A program made the position numbers and the translations under genes. 64,000 bases of DNA, from positions 26,509,431 through 26,573,430 of the forward strand of contig CM053146.1 in assembly GCA_028571685.1 (NCBI GenBank), read 5' to 3'. Below the pieces are notes generated by a model. The model searched no databases and had not been told where the DNA came from. It saw only the letters and a program-made list of their open reading frames with translations. Below, piece after piece: positions 35,101 to 46,368 of the stretch (its first letter is position 1; every line of letters begins with the position of its first letter). The DNA is from Heterohyrax brucei (taxonomy: Eukaryota > Chordata > Mammalia > Hyracoidea > Procaviidae).

Positions 35101-35860
35101 TAGATACACAGATACTCTTAAAAATTGAGCAGTTCTTCTCATTCAAAGACCTCAACAAAAGAGTAAAATGATTACTTACAGAGTGGAGGGGGGGGAACCT
35201 TGGCAACAGGAAAACTGATGGGCATTTAATCTCCATAATATACAAGGTACTACAAAATCTCAATAAGAAAAAGAGGAAATGGACAAATTTTTAGAAATTA
35301 AGCAATGGGTGAAAGATCTGAAATGCACTTTACCACAGAAGATGTTTAGGCAGCTAAAAGACATGAGAAATGCTCGCAATCATCAGCCATTAGTGAAATC
35401 CAAATCAAAACTACAATGAGATACTATCTCACCTCAATAAGACTGGCATTAATCCAAAAAAACACAAGGCAATAAATGTTGGTGAGACTGAAAGTTGTGG
35501 AGAGACTGAAAGTTCTCTACACTGTATGATTGTACAACCACTTTGGAAATATTTTTGGCTCTTTTTTAAAAAGCCAGAAATAGAAATAACATGCAATTCA
35601 GCAATCTCACTGCTTGGATTATGTCCTAGAGAACAATAAATACATGAACACCAATGTTTATTGCAGCACTATCCTCAATAGCAAAAAGATAGAATCAACC
35701 TACTCAACCATCAGCAGATGAATGGATAACAAACTATGGTATATTCACATAATAGAATGGTATGCAATGATGATATTGGGAAACATCTGATAACATGTAG
35801 TCACTTGAAGATATTATGCTAAGTGAAATTATTCAGTAGCAAAAGGACAAATATCATATC
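32164..35860 (+). pseudogene. L1 ORF2 remnant (old copy)
   Basis: Starts atgacaacactacattcata, with the endonuclease start still readable for 65 codons (32164-32361: LSIVILNINELNAPIKRQR, then YLKETHLRLKDVNKLKIKV, a decayed form of the Asn and Glu active-site blocks). Later blocks include the RT palm (33853-34047: ILSVEADKAFDRGQPSFLL, where the catalytic Asp of motif A is replaced, then KIGIEGKFLNIIRGIYSKP), a late segment at 34502-34747 (MKMCVLSKVIYRYSAIPIQ) and a decayed Cys-rich C-terminus near 35470-35560. Many stops. Not functional. Confidence 0.85.
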
Positions 35861-36149
35861 AGGTGACTATCATATGGACTCAAGGTTTAAGCAAAGAAGA
35901 AAATAATCTTTGATGTTTACAAGAGAGATAAGACAGTGAGATGGGTATCCACAGATGAGATAACAAATAACATTTGGATTAAATGAAGGAGGTGGCAACA
36001 TGAAGTAGAAGGTTGATAAACACTATTGCACTACATTGAAAACTAAGGGGTTTCCTAAATACAATGCAATGTTTTGAAGGTCAGAGTAGCAGGGGTGGGG
36101 GTCTAGGGACCATAGTTTCAGCGTATATCTAGGTCAGTTGGTATAACAT

Positions 36150-37600
36150 TTTTTTTAAGAAAATGTTCTGTATCTCCTTTTGGTGAGTGGCATCTGGGGT
36201 GTTATAAGCTAGCAAGTTGTCATCTAAGGAGCATCAGTTGATCCAGTCCACCTAGAGCAAAAGAGAAAGAAAGACATCAAAGACATGAGGAAAACATGAA
36301 CCCAGGAGACAGGAGGGGCCATATGATCATGAGACTACATCAGCATAAAACCAGAAGAACTAGATGGTGCCTGATCACCATCAACTACTTCCCTGACAGG
36401 GAACACAATGTAGAGTGCCTAATACAGTAGAAGAAAAAATAAGGGTGTGGGTCTAAAACGCTATTAAAAGACCAGACTTGATGTTCTGACATCCTGGAAG
36501 TTCTCCTGAAAACATGGCTCCTAGACTCTTCACCAGCCCTGAGCTGGTACCAGTAACAAAGCCAACTCTACAGATAAATATTTGACTGGACTATAAGACA
36601 TGGTGTGATGCTGCTATAGTATGTGCTTCTTGGCTTAAATATACACACGAGACTGTTGGAGCAGCTCCTGACCAGAGGCAAGATGGGAGGGTGGGGACGA
36701 CGGGACAGGAGTTCACTGAACGAATATGGTAAGTATTAAGCAAAGAGAAGACTGTGATGTCACAGGGTGGCAAGACCTGCTATAAAGTTGCACAAAAGTG
36801 TGTGGGGGGGGATTGTATATGGTAAATTGAATGGGATTTTAAACTTCCACTTAAATCACAATAAAATATTTTTTTTTAAAAAAGAAAATGTTCTGTATTC
36901 CGTTTTGTTGAGTGGCACCTAGGGTCTTAAAAGCTAGCAAGCTGCTATCTAAAGAGCATTAATGGATCCCAGACCACCTAGAGCAGAGGAGACCAAAGAG
37001 CATTAAAGACTTGAGGGAACTACGAGCCTAAGAAACAGAAGGAGCCATATGGTTCAGAGGCTACATCTGTATGAGACCAAAAGAACTAGATGGTGCCTAG
37101 TGGCCACCAATGACTTCTGTGACAGGGAACATGATGTGGAGTCTCTGATGTAATGGGAGAAAAATGGGGGTGTGGATATAAAAGACCAGACTTGATGGTC
37201 TGACATCCTGGAAGACACCCTGAGGATATGGCCCCTAGACTCCCTGCTAGCCCTGAGCTGAAACCAGTACAAAAAGCAACTCTCCAGACAAAGATAGGAC
37301 TAGATTGTAAGACAGAGAATGGTACTGTTGAAGTGTGTTTCCTGGTTTAAGTATGTATAGGAGGCTTTTGGAATCTCTCCTTTCCAGAGGCAAGATGGGA
37401 GGTAGGAGATGAGTGAATAGGATTGGTTGAATGAATATGGGATGTACAGCGTGGAAAACAGGAATGTTGTCACAAGGTGAGCAACGCAGCTCAAGTTGCA
37501 CAGTGGGTCCCTGAGGGCTATTACAAGAAAAACTGACTTGGATTGTAGACTTCCACATAAAGCTCAATAAAATACTTGTTTTTTCACAAAAAACAAACAA
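36150..37600 (+). repeat. Tandemly duplicated L1 3' UTR segment
   Basis: Two consecutive copies: about 36150-36875 and 36876-37600. Both begin at a T-run followed by aagaaaatgttctgtat and run through gctagcaag, cagggaacacaatgtag (first) or cagggaacatgatgtgg (second) and gacttg-type ends to an AATAAA tail (aatcacaataaaatattt and aagctcaataaaatactt). The shared T-run and A-run at both junctions suggest unequal recombination, or insertion of a second 5'-truncated L1 in the first tail. Confidence 0.8.
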
Positions 37601-37618
37601 AAAAGGAATGTACCAGGA

Positions 37619-38174
37619 CTTAGACATATGCATTCAAAAGATAGAATACAGGAGTCTGAATAGAGACAGTTATTACATTTTGAGACAACATATAATTTTT
37701 TTTTCCTTATGCTGTAGACAGTTTTCAAGTCCTGAATTTTTGTCTTAATATACAAAACTGAGACTTTTTTTAAAAAAGTTTCAGCTTCCACTTCTATTAA
37801 TTGAGAATCTATTGTTTTAAAATTGTGTAGAGTCCTTCAACCTTTTGACTACATACATTGGACTCTTAATTAATGTCTATGGATTAATTAAAAGGCAAAA
37901 GAATGTTTATCTGCATTGTCTTAAGGAATCTCAGCTCTCCACCTTATTTGAGCTGTAAACCATTGTGAAATATCAGCAATGTTATTTTTAAAATAATATA
38001 ATACTCTAAATTCAAAAATCCATGTAAAAGTGGCCCAGATGGGAAGACTCAGATATTAGAGAGTGGCTATGTAACATTCAGATTGACAGTTACAAAGGAA
38101 CAAAGAGGACAAGAACTGCCCAGTGAAAGAAAAAAATACAACAGTACTATAAAGACTACAAAACAATGATTGCT
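37619..38174. other. AT-rich DNA, nothing recognised
   Basis: No gene. Short ORFs only. Confidence 0.4.
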
Positions 38175-38330
38175 TCGTTTATCCAACTCGTTTAGAAAAT
38201 ATTTGTTGTTCTAGGTGTTTCATACATCAATAAAAAAACCTGTAAAAATTACTGCCCTTATGGAGTTCATATTCTAATGGGAGCAGACAGTTCTCAACAA
38301 TACATGATTTTTAATATGCACATAGCAGTA
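38175..38330 (+). mobile_element. L2 LINE 3' end
   Basis: agaaaatatttgttgttcta ggtgtttcatacatcaata, then attactgcccttatggagtt catattctaatgggagcaga cagt: the characteristic end of L2 elements, moderately diverged. Confidence 0.75.
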
Positions 38331-39174
38331 ATAAATGAAACTGTATTGCTTATATGTTTTGTTCTATCTATCATTCATCAACCAATATTCTCTAGTTACC
38401 TATTTGGAGGAAAGTCTCATCCATTAAATTCTGTGAGGATGAAATGAGATGTGGTTTACACACAAATTGTTGACTACCCTATAGGCCAGAGATGTGTAAG
38501 TTCAAAATGTTTTACTTGTACGATAAACCTGCTCCCTTTGGCATCTGCTTTTAAGGCCATAGTCTTCATAGTGAAATAAATCAGCTGGAAAACATAGGTG
38601 TGATTGTACAACTTTCCAACATTATTCTCTGTTGGATAGGATTATACAGACCTTTTCCTCTACAGATGTGAAAGTATTTGTATAGGAGGTAATCCAGAAA
38701 TATGCTGTTTATGTTAAAGGACTTTTTGAATTCATGAATCAATTAAATCTAACAAAAATTTATTTCAGTGGGATTTTATGGAATTATATCCCTAATGATG
38801 ACACTTCTCCACAACTTCAACATCATAGTGCTATCAGATTTTTGTATTTAAAGAGACAAGTGACATTTTGGATCAAAAGACAAAACATCTGTATGTTGCT
38901 TATAGGAAACTCACCTGAGGCTTAAAGATACGTACCAACTGAAAATTAAAGGATAGAAGAACATATACCAAGCTAACAACATACAAAGAAGAGCTGGTGT
39001 GGCAATACTAATCTCAGATAAAATAGATTTTAATGTAAAATCCACCATCGTGGACAAGGATAGACACTATTTATTGCTGAAAGGTTCAATACACAAGAAG
39101 GACTTAACAATATTAAATATCTATGCACCTAATACTAGAGCATCTAAATACATCAAAGAAACAGCAACTACATT

Positions 39175-39188
39175 AAAAAATGATATAG
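39175..39188 (+). repeat. Left target-site duplication of the young L1
   Basis: aaaaaatgatatag, identical to 46369-46382 after the poly(A) tail. The A-rich start fits the L1 endonuclease preference (TTTT/AA on the other strand). Confidence 0.9.
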
Positions 39189-40185
39189 GGGGCGGAGTCA
39201 AGATGACGGACTAAGGACACGTCTCGTTCTATCCCTCTGGAAACCAAGACCTGAACTGACAATCAAACAGAGCCTTCTGAGCACCTAATCAGCCTCAGGA
39301 CACGGCACAGAGCTGTTAACTGGGACTTTATATCATTCAGCGAAAAACCTCCGCTCTTTCGCTGACTCCCGCTCCTGGCTAGCCCCGGCTCTCACGGACG
39401 GAAGGTAAACGCACCATTTTGACTTTTTTTTCCTCGGTCTCGGCTGGCGGGCAGAGCTGGGCCTTGCTCGGCGGCTGGACTCAGACGCGCTGCTGGGGGA
39501 TAGGCCGGCGAAATTCCCATGTTCTGAGAGCCAGGCTCGGGACTCTGTTAATCTAGACACCTTGAGCCTTTCGTTTTGTAGCTGCCTCAGTGGGGTTTGT
39601 GCGGAGCTCCGCGGTCAGGGTGCGGGACGCCATGTTGGTACCGAGATTTTAGCGGGACATCGTTCTTAGCCTGGGAGCCAGCGCCTGCAACGGGACAGCG
39701 CTTCTCGGACAGAAAAGTAGTGATTTTGCATAGTGCTGCCTACATTGGGGGCCCTGCAACAGAAGCAGAGGAATCGCTGCCTCTGGGCATCTTTAGCCCC
39801 CCTGTCTGCTGCCTGTGTGGAGGACGACATCTTGGGTACAGTGGCCGTAGCTGGACCTAATTCTTAGCTTGGGAGCCAGAGCCTGCCCACAAGAGAGCGC
39901 TTTCCTATCACAAAACCAGTACTCGATGCAGTGTTGGATAAGGCTAGGCCCTGTCAGCAGAGGCCACCAGGGCACTAGCAGTGCTGTATTCTGAACTAGT
40001 TTGTTATCATCTGGGGTTGGATAAAGTGGCACTTACTTTGACAGATGGGAAGAGGGACCTCTACACCTGAAAACCTAACTGACTTGTGAACTGGTCAGAT
40101 ACCTTTTGCTTTACATTTGAAGACAGCCTAGAGAAACATTTGCAATCCATTCTCACAGTACCTCTTCCAGCCTCTATATACTCAA
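39189..40185 (+). promoter_or_regulatory. L1 5' UTR, CpG-rich internal promoter
   Basis: 997 bases from ggggcggagtcaagatgacg to the ORF1 ATG. CpG-dense between about 39350 and 39700, unlike the rest of the window. In known L1s the 5' UTR carries an internal RNA polymerase II promoter; position +12 onward here is aagatgacgg, close to the YY1-type aagatggcgg that positions initiation in human L1. Promoter activity is inferred from the family, not shown. Confidence 0.75.
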
Positions 40186-41135
40186 ATGGGACCCAAAAAG
40201 CAACAGACAATTGTGGCATACAAGCAATCACTCATGGCTTCAGAAGGCTCCCAGACAAAGCAACCAAGGAGTTTTCCAGATGAAGAAACTTTTATGAAAG
40301 CATCAGGAAGTGAATACAAATTGATTATATACAGGGCCCTTCTAGACTTTATACAAAATGCAGCAGAACAAAATGAAAAATTAAGCAAGTTGTTCGATCT
40401 GATGGAACACCAGTACTCTGAAATCCAACAGATCAAGAAGAAAATCAAAGACATAGAAGCTTCCCTGCAAACCCAAGAAAACAGAATGGAACAAATGGAA
40501 AAAAGAATTTCTGACTTGGAAGACAGAGCTACTGATGCCAGTGTCTATGAGCAGAAATCAGAAAAAAGAAACAAGAAAAATGAAGAAACATTAAGAAACA
40601 TGTGGGACTCTATTAAGAGGAACAACCTTCCATTAATTGGAGTCCCTGAACAGGTTGAGACATCTGAGAACACAGAGAGTATTGTTGCTGAGCTGCTGAA
40701 AGAAAACTTCCCAGAAATCATGAAGGAAGAGAATATAGACATTTCAGATGCATATCATACACCACCCAATATAGATCTCAAAAGAAAGACTCCAAGACAT
40801 ATTATAATCAAGCTTAACAAAATGAAACATAAACAGCAACTCTTAAAGGCAACAAACTCAAGGCAAAGCTAACATTCAGAGGGAAACCCTGTAGGCTCTC
40901 GTCAGATTTCTCAGCAGAAACCATGCTGGCACGGAGACAGTGGCAAGACACATTCAAAGTCTTGAAGGAGAATAACTTCCAACCAAGAATTATATATCCT
41001 GCAAAATTGTCTTTCAAACATGAAAATGAAATTAAGACATTTCCAGATAAACAGAAACTCAGAGACTTTGTAAAAACCAAACCCAAACTACAAGAAATAC
41101 TGAAAGAAGTTCTAGGCTTTGGCTTAGAAGAATGA
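40186..41135 (+). pseudogene. L1 ORF1 (RNA-binding protein), one frameshift
   Basis: Starts at ATG 40186 (MGPKKQQTIVAYKQSLMA) and is open for 228 codons to TAA at 40870. Residues about 60-120 are a coiled coil rich in Glu, Lys and Gln (NEKLSKLFDLMEHQYSEIQQ to MEKRISDLEDRA), which trimerises the family. Residues about 140-200 are the RRM (NNLPLIGVPEQVETSENTES). Then the C-terminal domain continues in another frame from about 40850 (KLTFRGKPCRLSSDFSAETM, then WQDTFKVLKENNFQPRI) to TGA at 41133. The total span is 950 bases, that is 316 codons plus 2 bases, so a single indel explains the break. Without the C-terminal domain the protein should not bind RNA properly. Confidence 0.9.
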
Positions 41136-41560
41136 AACCACTAACTTTATATTTTAGAACGACACACTACTCAATACTCATTTAGGGAAGACTCCAAAGT
41201 AAATCACAGCTTTGATTTGGAAAGAAGCAATCCAGTGATCATCATGAAAACTATGGTGTCATCATAATAAAAGAGGGATGTACTACAGTCATTATAGTCC
41301 TTCAAGATGGAGAGGAAGATGACCAGACTGGTAGTAATTAAAATTGGGTTTATAAATAGTTTATTAAGGGGGTTCATAGGGGCAGCTGTAAAGCACAACA
41401 AAGATGTATCATACCATTTCAAGAAACCTAACACACGAGTCTCAACAACTATAAAACCAGCTCTGAAAAAGGCGAAAAATCAACTCACAAAAAAGAGTGT
41501 CTCAGAACAGACTAATAAGAACAACAGAGAAAACATCAACATAAAAATAAACATATCACA
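41136..41560 (+). other. Long L1 inter-ORF spacer
   Basis: 425 bases separate the ORF1 stop from the ORF2 ATG. The human L1 has a spacer of only about 60 bases. The old copy at 30484-37603 has a similar distance (about 31720 to 32163), so the long spacer is a property of this L1 lineage and not a defect of one copy. Confidence 0.8.
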
Positions 41561-41573
41561 ATGGCAGCAGTGA
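41307..41573 (+). CDS. Spacer ORF of L1, 88 codons, overlaps ORF2 start
   Basis: Open from ATG 41307 to TGA 41571-41573. Its stop lies 10 bases past the start of the ORF2 ATG (atggcagcagtga), in a different frame. The product would be basic, with many Lys and Asn (KKAKNQLTKKSVSEQTNKNN). It is in the same frame as the C-terminal part of ORF1, separated by stops. I recognise no domain. It could be a chance frame, the remnant of a longer ORF1, or a device for coupling translation to ORF2 by termination and restart. Function unknown. Confidence 0.4.
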   Translation: MERKMTRLVVIKIGFINSLLRGFIGAAVKHNKDVSYHFKKPNTRVSTTIKPALKKAKNQLTKKSVSEQTNKNNRENINIKINISQWQQ

Positions 41574-44500
41574 ACACATACCTATCAATAATTACATTCA
41601 ATGTGAATGGACTGAATGCTCCAGGTAAGAGACACCGAGTGTCATCTTGGATCAAAAGACATGACCCATCCATATGTTGTCTACAAGAAACTCACTTGAG
41701 ACCTAAAGACAGGAACAAACTGAAAATTAAAGGTTGGAAGAATCTATATCAAGCTAACAATGAACAAAGAAGAGCGGGGGTGGCAATTCTAATCTCAGAC
41801 AAAATCAACTTTAATGTCAAATCCACCATCGTGGACAAAGATGGACACTATTTACTGCTGAGAGGTTCAGTACCCAAGCAAGACTTAACTATATTAAACA
41901 TTTATGCACCTAATGTCAGAGCACCTAAATATGTCGAAGAAACACTGACTATGCTCAAAAGAGAGTTAGATGACTCCACAATAATAGTGGGAGACTTTAA
42001 CACTCCACTCTCATTACTAGACAGATCATCTAGAAAAAAGCTCAGTAAAGATACCGAAGACCTCATTGACACAATTAACCAACTAAACCTCATTGATATC
42101 TAGAGAACTTTCCACCCATCAGCAGACAACTACACCTTCTTCTCCAGTGCACATGGAACATTCTGCAGAATTGACCACGTGATAGGCCATAATGCAATGC
42201 TCAACAAAATCCATACCATTGAATTATTGCAAAGCATCTTCTCAGATCATAAAGCCATAAAAGTTGAAATCAATAGCAGAAAAAACAGAGATAGAAAGTG
42301 GAACTCTTGGAAACTGAACAACATCTTGCTCAAAAAAACATGGGTTATAGAGGAAATCAGGGATCAATTAAAGAAATTCATGGATTCCAATGAGAACGAA
42401 AACACTTCCTACCAGAACCTATGGGATACAGCCAAAGCAGTGCTCAGAGGTCTGTTTATCTCCATAAATGCACACATCGGGAAGGAAGAAAGAAACCAAA
42501 TCAAGGAACTAACTCTACAGCTTGAACAAGTAGAAAGAGAACAACAGATGAACCCCTCGGGCACCGGAAGAAAGGAGATCGTAAAGATTAGAGCAGAGCT
42601 AAATGAACTAGAGAATAGAAAAACAATTGAAAAAATTGAAAAGACCAAAAGCTGGTTTTTTGAAAAGATCAAGAAAATTGATAAACCACTGGCTAAACTT
42701 ACTAAAGAAAAGCAGGAAAGGAAACAAATAACCCAAATTAGAAATGAGAAGGGAGTTGTCACCACAGATGCAACAGAAATCAAAAACATCATAACAGAAT
42801 ACCATGAAAGACTGTACTCTAACAAATTTGAAAACCTAGGGGAAATGGATCAATTCCTTGACTCATACCACCTACCCAAATTATCCCAACATGAAGCAGA
42901 ACAACTTAATAAACCCATCACAAAGGAAGAGATTGAAAAGGTCATCAAAACACTGCCAACCCAAAAAAGTCCGGGCCCAGATGGCTTCATGGCAGAATTC
43001 TACCAAGCATTTAGAGAAGAGTTATCCCCAATACTATTGAAACTATATCACAGTATAGAAAGGGATGAAGTACTCCCAAACTCATTCTATGAAGCCAGCA
43101 TAACCCAGATACCTAAGCCTGGGAAAGATCCAACAAAGACAGAGAACTACAGACTGATATCACTCATGAACTTAGATGCAAAAATCTTCAACAAAATTCT
43201 TGCCAACAGAATACAACAACATATGAAGAAAATAATCCATCATGACCAAGTGGGATTCATACCAGGGATGCAAGGCTGGTTCAACATCAGGAAAACAATT
43301 AATGTGATTAACCACATAAATAACACAAAAGACAAAGATCACCTGATTTTGTCCATTGATTTTGATAAAGTCCAACACCCATTCATGCTAAAAACTCTTA
43401 GCAAAATGGGTATAGACGGCAAATTCCTCAACACAATAAGGGCCATTTATACAAAGCCAATTGCCCACATCATCCTGAATGGAGAGAGACTGAAAGACTT
43501 TCCCCTGAGATCAGGAACTAGACAAGGATGCCCACTGTCACCTCTCATATTCAACATTGTGCTAGAAGTTCTAGCCAGAGCAATTAGACAAGACGAACAA
43601 ATAAAGGGCATCTGCATCGGCAAAGAGGAAGTTAAAATCTCCCTGTTCGCAGAGGATATGATTGTATATGCAGAGAACCCCAAGGAATCTATAAGTAAGT
43701 TCCTCAAACTGATAGAAGAGTTCAGCAAAGTCTCAGGATACAAGATAAACATAAGAAAATCAGCAGGATTCCTTTATACCAACAACGAGACTGTTAAGAA
43801 GGAAATTATCAAATCTATACCATTTGTGATAGCCCCTAAGAAGATAAAGTACCTAGGAATTAATCTAACCAGAGAAACAACAGACCTTTACAAAGAGAAC
43901 TACAAGCCCTTGCTACAAGAAACTAAGAGAGACTTAGATAAATAGAAAAACCTACCCTGCTCATGGATAGGAAGACTTAACATTGTGAAAATGTCTATTT
44001 TACCCAAAGCAATTTATTTATATAATGCAATCCCAATACAAGTTCCAGCATCATTTTTTAATGAGATGGATAAACAAATCACCAATTTTGTTTGGAAAGG
44101 GAAGAAGCCCCGGATAAGTAAGGTGCTACTAAAGAAGAAGAACACACTGGGAGACCTCTCATTACCCGACCTTAGAACATACTACACTGCCACAGTGGTC
44201 AAAACAGCCTGGTACTGGTACAAGAACAGACAGACTGATCAATGGAACAGAATTGAGACCCCAGAGATGACACCATCTGCCTATGAACAGTTGATATTCG
44301 ACAAAGGCCATAAGACATTAAACTGGGGTAAAAACAGCATCTTCAACAAATGCTGCTGGCAAAATTGGTTATCCATCTGCAATAAACTGAATCAAGATCC
44401 CTATCTTACACCTTATACAAAAACCAACTCCAACTGGATAAAATACCTAAATATCAAACCTAAAACGATAAAGCTCATCCAAGAAAAGGTAGGAACAACA

Positions 44501-45373
44501 GTGGAAGTTTTAATACACATTGAGGACAGACTCCAAAATCTGTCAAAGAAACCTCAATCAACAGAAGAGAAAGTAGATAAATGGGAACTATTAAGAATCA
44601 AACACTTTTGCTCATCCAAAGACTTTATTAATAGAATTAAAAGAACACCCATAGAGTGGGAAAAAATATTTGGCAACTCTATGTCAGATCGACACCTGAT
44701 CTCCATAATCTATAAGATACTACAAAATATCAATAAGAAGAAGATAAACCATCCAATTAAGCGATGGGCAAAGGAGATGGACAGACACTTCACTAAAGAG
44801 GAGATGCAGGCAGCCCAAAAACACATGCGGACATGTTCACGATCTTTAGCTATTAAAGAAATTCAAACCAAGACAACAATGAGATACCATCTCACCCCAA
44901 CAAGATGGGCCATGATCCAGAAAACACAAAACAACAAATGCTGGAGAGGCTGTGGAGAAAGTGGAAGCCTCCTACACTGTTGTTGGGGTTGCAAAATGGT
45001 CCAGCCTCTTTGGAAGGCAATCTGGCGCTTCCTTAAAAAAATGGATATCGATATACCATTTGACCCAGTAATTCCACTACTTGGAATATATCCTACAGAT
45101 TCAAGGCCTTTCACACCAACGGACACATGCACCAGAATGTTTATCGCGGCACAGTCCACAATAGCAAAAAGGTGGAATCAACCTAGATGCCCAACAATAG
45201 AAGAATGGATAGGTAAACTGTGGTACATATACTCAATGGAGCACTACACAATGATAAAGAATAACGATGATTCCAGGAAACATCTCCTAACCTGGTTTCA
45301 ACTGGAAGACATTATGTTGAGTGAGAGTAGTCAGCGACAAAAGGACAAATACTGTATGAGACCTCTACGATAA
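41561..45373 (+). pseudogene. L1 ORF2 (endonuclease-reverse transcriptase), two TAG stops
   Basis: One reading frame of 1,270 codons plus stop, interrupted only by TAG at 42101 (codon 181) and TAG at 43943 (codon 795, in K-stop-KNLPCSW where the family has Trp). The endonuclease has all expected residues at the human numbering: N14, E43, Y115, D145, N147, D205, H230. RT motif A keeps the catalytic D600 ([12 protein letters not shown]) but lacks four residues after it, present in the copy at 49850 ([15 protein letters not shown]). Motif C reads FAED at residues 696-699, where active elements have FADD. The Cys-rich end near 44938-45000 is complete (CWRGC, then H and C). ATG 41561 is chosen because the endonuclease starts directly after it. 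RT activity is not expected. Confidence 0.95.
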
Positions 45374-46368
45374 GATCTCAAAAACAGACTTGTGTATAGA
45401 AGAAGACTCTTTGACAGCTGCAAGGGAGGGGGGGGAGGGAGGGAGGGCAAGGGGGGAGGGCTTAGTTTAGGTAGTTACTAGAAATCTAGTTGGGAGAAAG
45501 CGGTGACAGCACACATTAGGAACAAGAACAACATTAAGTGGACTTCAGCATAACTTGAGTACTCCTTCCATCTTAATTCAATACTGCAAGGATAGAGTAG
45601 CTGGGGCGGGGGGCGGGGGACCATGCTCTTAGGCGAATTCCAGGCCAATTGGTACAACTAACGTTTTGCTAAGAGAGCTCTCTGCACCCCACATTGGTGA
45701 GTGGCGTCTGGGGTCTTAAAAGCTGCCAAGCTGCCATCCGAGGACACAGCAAATGGTCCCAACTCAGCAGGAACGGATGCTCACCGAGGGCCAAAATGGC
45801 ATGCGTAAAGACAACCGAGAAGACAGGGAGACCCACAAGAGTGGGTGCCTACATTGACCTGGGACCGGAAGAACCAGATGGTGCCCGGCCACCACCAGTG
45901 ATAGCCATGACGGAGCTCACAGAGAGGAGCCTCACTGGCAACACAAGAATAAAAAGAGGTGCATCATGAGATCTCCACTAAAAGACCTCAGTTGATGGTC
46001 CAGTGGTTTTGGGGTTCCTCTGAGAGCATGGCCCCCGGCCCTGATGCTACCCGTTCCCATAAATTGTAACAAAGGTCCACTCTTTGGACAGGAGTGGAAT
46101 GGACTTGGCAATGCAGAGTAACCATATGTTGGAAGCACTTTATGGTTCTATACATCTATAGGATATCATCCTGCTGACCTCTGGTTGGCGGAAGGAGAGT
46201 GGGTGGAGAGGAGGGGAAAGGAGACTGTTGGGAGGATGAGACATGTATGGAGCAGAGAGGAATAGTGTGCAGTCACCGGACAGGGAGAGCAGTGGAAGCT
46301 GCATATAGGGGGGCATGTAAATTTACATGTGAATGTACATTTTTACTCAGTTACGTTAAATAAAAAAA
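45374..46368 (+). terminator. L1 3' UTR with G-rich tract and poly(A) signal
   Basis: Contains a G-rich purine tract at 45421-45462 (runs of G and ggga) and a second at 45603-45620, the type of tract present in mammalian L1 3' UTRs and able in principle to form G-quadruplexes. The end has gttaaataaaaaaaaaaaaa, where AATAAA (46360-46365) directly precedes the tail. The same 3' UTR is found in truncated copies at 20625-21010 and 27998-28208. Confidence 0.85.

Larger units (their letters stand above)
30484..37603 (+). mobile_element. Old full-length L1 with duplicated 3' UTR
   Basis: A near-complete L1: 5' UTR (30484 to about 31100, starting tggcaggactaagatggtgg), decayed ORF1, a long inter-ORF region, decayed ORF2, then two consecutive 3' UTR copies. 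The flanks aagaatgcaccagga (30469-30483) and aggaatgtaccagga (37604-37618) are a 15-base target-site duplication with two mismatches, so everything between them came from one insertion plus later changes inside it. Relative to the young L1 it has many stops and indels and lower CpG, indicating considerable age. Confidence 0.9.
39189..46368 (+). mobile_element. Young full-length L1 retrotransposon
   Basis: 7,180 bp with 5' UTR, ORF1, spacer, ORF2, 3' UTR and poly(A), bounded by an exact 14-base duplication. L1 is the autonomous non-LTR retrotransposon of mammals: ORF1 packages the RNA, ORF2 nicks the target and reverse-transcribes from the nick. The body is GC-richer and far less decayed than the other copies here. 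Damage seen: one frameshift late in ORF1, two TAG codons in ORF2, an in-frame 12-base deletion next to RT motif A and a change of RT motif C. It inserted into an older L1 ORF2 in the same orientation. Not active as it stands. Confidence 0.95.

Noticed and set aside
39200-39950. CpG island as a promoter of a host gene
   Set aside because: It is exactly the 5' UTR of the young L1, with the L1 boundaries and duplication defining it; no host exon follows.
42409-42825. 138-codon minus-strand ORF (and similar ones at 43447, 44863)
   Set aside because: Shadows on the opposite strand of the long L1 ORF2 frame.
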